Source of the DNA: an uncultured Bryobacteraceae bacterium
GTDB lineage: Bacteria; Acidobacteriota; Terriglobia; Bryobacterales; Bryobacteraceae
Length of the DNA stretch: 9,375 nt
Direction: 5' to 3'
NCBI GenBank assembly: GCA_937921835.1
Contig: CAKZVG010000636.1
Coordinates: 1 to 9,375, forward strand
A program made the position numbers and the translations under genes. Positions 7,078 through 9,375 of this stretch are shown here, one piece after another (positions within the stretch are counted from its first letter, which is position 1; each line of letters begins with the position of its first letter). Under the pieces are notes generated by a model. The model did no database searches. It worked only from the letters and a program-made list of their open reading frames with translations, and was not told the DNA's origin.

Positions 7078-8448
7078 ATGCCGCAAATGATCTCGCGCCG
7101 CGGTCTTCTCGGCGCGTTTCCTTTGGCGCCCGCGGTGCTGGCCCGCCAAGCGCCGGCCCGCCGCCCCAACGTCCTGCTCATGATGGCCGACGACCTGGGC
7201 TTCGAGTGCCTGGGCTGCAACGGCGGGACGTCTTACCGCACGCCGCACCTCGACCGCCTGGCGCAATCCGGCGTCCGGTTCACGCACGCCTACGCCCAGC
7301 CGCTGTGCACGCCCACCCGGGTACAGCTCATGACCGGCCAGCACAACTTCCGCAACTGGCGCGGGTTCGGCCTGATGGACCCCAACGAAAAGACCTTCGG
7401 CCACATGCTCCAGCAGGCCCGCTACCGGACGGCGATCTCCGGCAAGTGGCAGTTCTACAGCTATGAGGTGAAAGGCTCGCCGCGCTACCGCGCCGGGATG
7501 AAGCCCGAGCAGGGCGGCTTCGACGAGTACCTCCTCTGGCACGACCTGCTCACCGAGGACAAGGGTTCCCGCTTCGCCGATCCCGTACTGAACGAAAACG
7601 GCAAGCCGCGTCGCGACACCAAGGGCAAGTACGGCCCCGATCTCGAGGTCGAGTTCCTCACCCGCTTCATGGGGAACGCCCGCAACCGCCCGTTCTTCGC
7701 CTACTATTCGATGACCCTGACCCACGCCCCGTTCAATCCCACGCCCAAGAGCGCGGACTGGGCGCGCGGCGACCGCTTCAAGGACGATCCCAAGTATTTC
7801 GGCGACATGGTGGAATACATGGACGAGACCGTCGGCCGCCTGATGGCGTTCCTCGACAGGAACGGCCTGTCGGAAAACACCCTGGTGATCTTCTATTCCG
7901 ACAACGGAACCCCGCGCGAGATCACCTCGCGTATGGGCGAGCGCGTGATCAAGGGCGGCAAGGGATTCACCACCCGGGCCGGCATGCACGTTCCGCTGCT
8001 CGCCCGCTGGCCGGCTGCTGGCGCGGGCGGCCGGACCTGCCACGACCTGATCGACTCCACCGATTTCGTCCCGGTTCTGATGGAGGCGACCGGCGCCCGC
8101 TGGTTCGACGGCCGTCCGCTGGACGGGCGGAGTTTTGTTCCCCAGCTTCGCGGCGAGAAAGGCAACCCCCGCGAATACGCCTTCGCGCATTTCGACCCGC
8201 ACCCGGGCTGCAAGGTGAACTTCACGCCCACCCGCCTCACCTGGGACCAACGCTACAAGCTGTACATGGACGGACGCTTTTTCGACACCGAGGCCGATCC
8301 GCTCGAAGAACGGCCGCTCAAACCCGGCGGCGAATCCCCCGAGGCGCGGCGGGCGCGCGCGAAGTTGGACGCCGGACTGAAGCAGATGGCCAAGGCGCAC
8401 CCGCCAGTCTTCAACAAGTTCGAGACCGACGGGCGGCCCGCCTATTAG
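7078..8448 (+). CDS. Tat-exported Cys-type sulfatase
   Basis: An alkaline-phosphatase-superfamily hydrolase that removes sulfate from an organic sulfate ester, acting outside the cytoplasm. The 456-residue product starts with a twin-arginine signal (SRRGLL at 6-11, then a hydrophobic stretch to about residue 22). Next come the metal-binding MADDLG (36-41, Asp38 and Asp39) and the sulfatase signature PLCTPTRVQLMTG (75-87). Cys77 there is the residue turned into formylglycine and Arg81 its partner. Further motifs are GKW (122-124), THAPF (215-219, His216), YSDNG (273-277, Asp275 and Asn276) and GGKG (293-296). After GKW the residue is Gln125, where most sulfatases have His (GKWHLG). The usual EGG before the VP motif reads RAG (300-302), although the GGKG and VP motifs are kept. 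Substrate (steroid, aryl or polysaccharide sulfate) cannot be told. No formylglycine-generating enzyme gene is in the window, so maturation must be encoded elsewhere. Confidence 0.94.
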   Translation: MPQMISRRGLLGAFPLAPAVLARQAPARRPNVLLMMADDLGFECLGCNGGTSYRTPHLDRLAQSGVRFTHAYAQPLCTPTRVQLMTGQHNFRNWRGFGLMDPNEKTFGHMLQQARYRTAISGKWQFYSYEVKGSPRYRAGMKPEQGGFDEYLLWHDLLTEDKGSRFADPVLNENGKPRRDTKGKYGPDLEVEFLTRFMGNARNRPFFAYYSMTLTHAPFNPTPKSADWARGDRFKDDPKYFGDMVEYMDETVGRLMAFLDRNGLSENTLVIFYSDNGTPREITSRMGERVIKGGKGFTTRAGMHVPLLARWPAAGAGGRTCHDLIDSTDFVPVLMEATGARWFDGRPLDGRSFVPQLRGEKGNPREYAFAHFDPHPGCKVNFTPTRLTWDQRYKLYMDGRFFDTEADPLEERPLKPGGESPEARRARAKLDAGLKQMAKAHPPVFNKFETDGRPAY

Positions 8449-8537
8449 CGGCCCTGACGGAGGTGGAGCACGACGTTGCTTAGACGCCGGTGGCGGCCGG
8501 GGCCACGCGGGCTGGAAGCGGGAAAGGCCAGCGCCGG

Positions 8538-9375
8538 CTACCGGAAGAGAATCCGAGGCACCCACCACAGGTAGAACACCATTCCGAAAAGCTCGACCAG
8601 GGATTGCACCACGATCACCACTGAGGAGACCTCCCAGCCGGCGGGCAGGGACAGGGCGAAGGGCAGCACCACGAAGGAATTGCGCGTGCCAAGGCTGAAG
8701 GCCACGGTGCGTCCCTGACCGGCCGGCAGCGCCATCAATCCGGCGAGTCCCTTGGCGATCAGCGAGGCCAGCAGGAGGAAGCCCACAAATAACGGCACGA
8801 GCAGCGGAAAAAGATTCGGCGCGCCGCGCACGGTATCGACCTGCGCCCCGGCGATCAGGAAGACCACCAGCGCCAGCAGGGGCACCGGCCACCAGGCCAG
8901 TCGTTCGCGCAACGCCCCCCGTTCCGCGCGGGCCTCGATCCAGCGCTCCGACAGCGCGGCGGCCGCGAGCGGCACAAAGATTACGGCCGTGGCGGGCCAT
9001 ACCTCGGCGGGCGTAAGCGCGGCCGGGAGACCGGCCCTCAGCATCAGCCACAGGTAGACCGGCAGCAGCAGCAACTGCAACAGGAGGTTGATGGGGGTCA
9101 CCGCGATAGCGCGGGGAACGTCGCCGCCGCCGAGTTGGCTGAAGGTGATGAACCAGTCGGTGCAGGGCGCTAACAGGACGAGCAGCACGCCCAGCTTAAG
9201 CGGCGGATCGGCGGGGAGCCATTGCACGAGCGCCCAGACGAGCAGAGGCAAAACGGCGAAGTTCCCGGTCAGCACCGCCGCCACGAACCGATGATCGCGG
9301 AAGGCTTCGCGCAGGTGCAGCAGCGGCACCTGCACGAAGGTCGCATAGAGCAGCAACGTCAGCGCCGGCCAGAGC
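8538..9375 (-). CDS. ACR3/bile-acid:sodium-symporter-type transporter (N-terminus outside window)
   Basis: An integral membrane transporter of the BART superfamily, of the kind usually annotated as arsenic resistance protein or bile acid:sodium symporter. The frame is open to the window edge (the last visible residues upstream read LWPALT), so the N-terminus, perhaps 50-60 residues, is missing. The TTG at 9356 is internal. The visible 278 codons show about eight hydrophobic segments. LLAPCTDWF (Cys codon 9162-9164) corresponds to the APCT motif of ACR3 arsenite exporters, whose Cys is needed for transport. VQSLVELFGM near the end keeps the Glu (codon 8592-8594) matching the second essential ACR3 residue. 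The helix-breaking ACR3 motif ASNNFELA is replaced by GTRNSFVVLPFA, so this is a divergent branch and arsenite export is only a possibility. It is convergent with the sulfatase (89-bp gap). No arsR or arsC is visible downstream. Confidence 0.85.
   Translation of the reverse strand, partial: LWPALTLLLYATFVQVPLLHLREAFRDHRFVAAVLTGNFAVLPLLVWALVQWLPADPPLKLGVLLVLLAPCTDWFITFSQLGGGDVPRAIAVTPINLLLQLLLLPVYLWLMLRAGLPAALTPAEVWPATAVIFVPLAAAALSERWIEARAERGALRERLAWWPVPLLALVVFLIAGAQVDTVRGAPNLFPLLVPLFVGFLLLASLIAKGLAGLMALPAGQGRTVAFSLGTRNSFVVLPFALSLPAGWEVSSVVIVVQSLVELFGMVFYLWWVPRILFR

Noticed and set aside
8498..8516. Inverted repeat GTGGC/GCCAC downstream of the sulfatase as a terminator
   Set aside because: Only a 5-bp stem with a 7-nt loop and no T-run, in strongly GC-rich sequence. 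This is too weak to call.
7057..9051. 664-codon minus-strand frame spanning the sulfatase and the transporter
   Set aside because: It overlaps two convincingly assigned genes in other frames and has no domain or plausible start; it is a GC-driven shadow.
1..9375. CRISPR array, transposon ends, tRNA or rRNA genes, riboswitch
   Set aside because: Reading both strands showed no regularly spaced repeats, no transposase-like product, no tRNA-like fold and no intergenic gap larger than about 90 bp that could hold such elements.
1..9375. A novel defence or biosynthetic system
   Set aside because: The genes are mostly single housekeeping or transport functions in alternating orientations with no shared theme. 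Calling a system here would go beyond the evidence.

Overview
The window is a GC-rich, gene-dense piece of a bacterial chromosome. It holds seven protein-coding genes, two of them cut by the window edges, with short gaps and no sign of mobile DNA, CRISPR arrays, tRNA or rRNA. The best guess for the source is an Acidobacteriota-type bacterium (Solibacter/Bryobacter-like). That rests on the Cys-motif form of PheS, an exported isoaspartyl methyltransferase, a Tat-exported sulfatase and a small protein I loosely associate with that phylum. It is an inference, not a proven assignment.

Layout. At 1-2837 (+) lies the end of pheS followed 18 nt later by complete pheT; together these encode the alpha and beta subunits of phenylalanyl-tRNA synthetase. 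At 2874-3566 (-), convergent with pheT, is a protein-L-isoaspartate O-methyltransferase with an N-terminal signal peptide. At 3627-5045 (+), divergent from it, is an APC-superfamily amino-acid permease. At 5122-6597 (-), convergent with the permease, is glycerol kinase (glpK). At 6623-7060 (+), divergent from glpK across about 25 bp, is a 145-residue protein of unknown function. It is followed 17 nt later by a Tat-exported Cys-type sulfatase (7078-8448, +), probably in the same transcription unit. At 8538-9375 (-), convergent with the sulfatase, is an ACR3/bile-acid-symporter-type transporter whose N-terminus runs off the window.

How the genes work together. Only pheS-pheT form an obvious functional pair. 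The others are single genes for protein repair, amino-acid uptake, glycerol phosphorylation, sulfate-ester cleavage outside the cytoplasm and possible arsenite or organic-anion transport. The small unknown protein and the sulfatase look co-transcribed.

I see no coherent undescribed multi-gene system. The points most worth checking are the signal peptide on a SAM-dependent enzyme, the interlocked divergent -10 elements between glpK and the unknown gene (implying leaderless or nearly leaderless mRNAs), a His-to-Gln change in the sulfatase active-site signature, and the unknown protein with its distinctive C-terminal motif.
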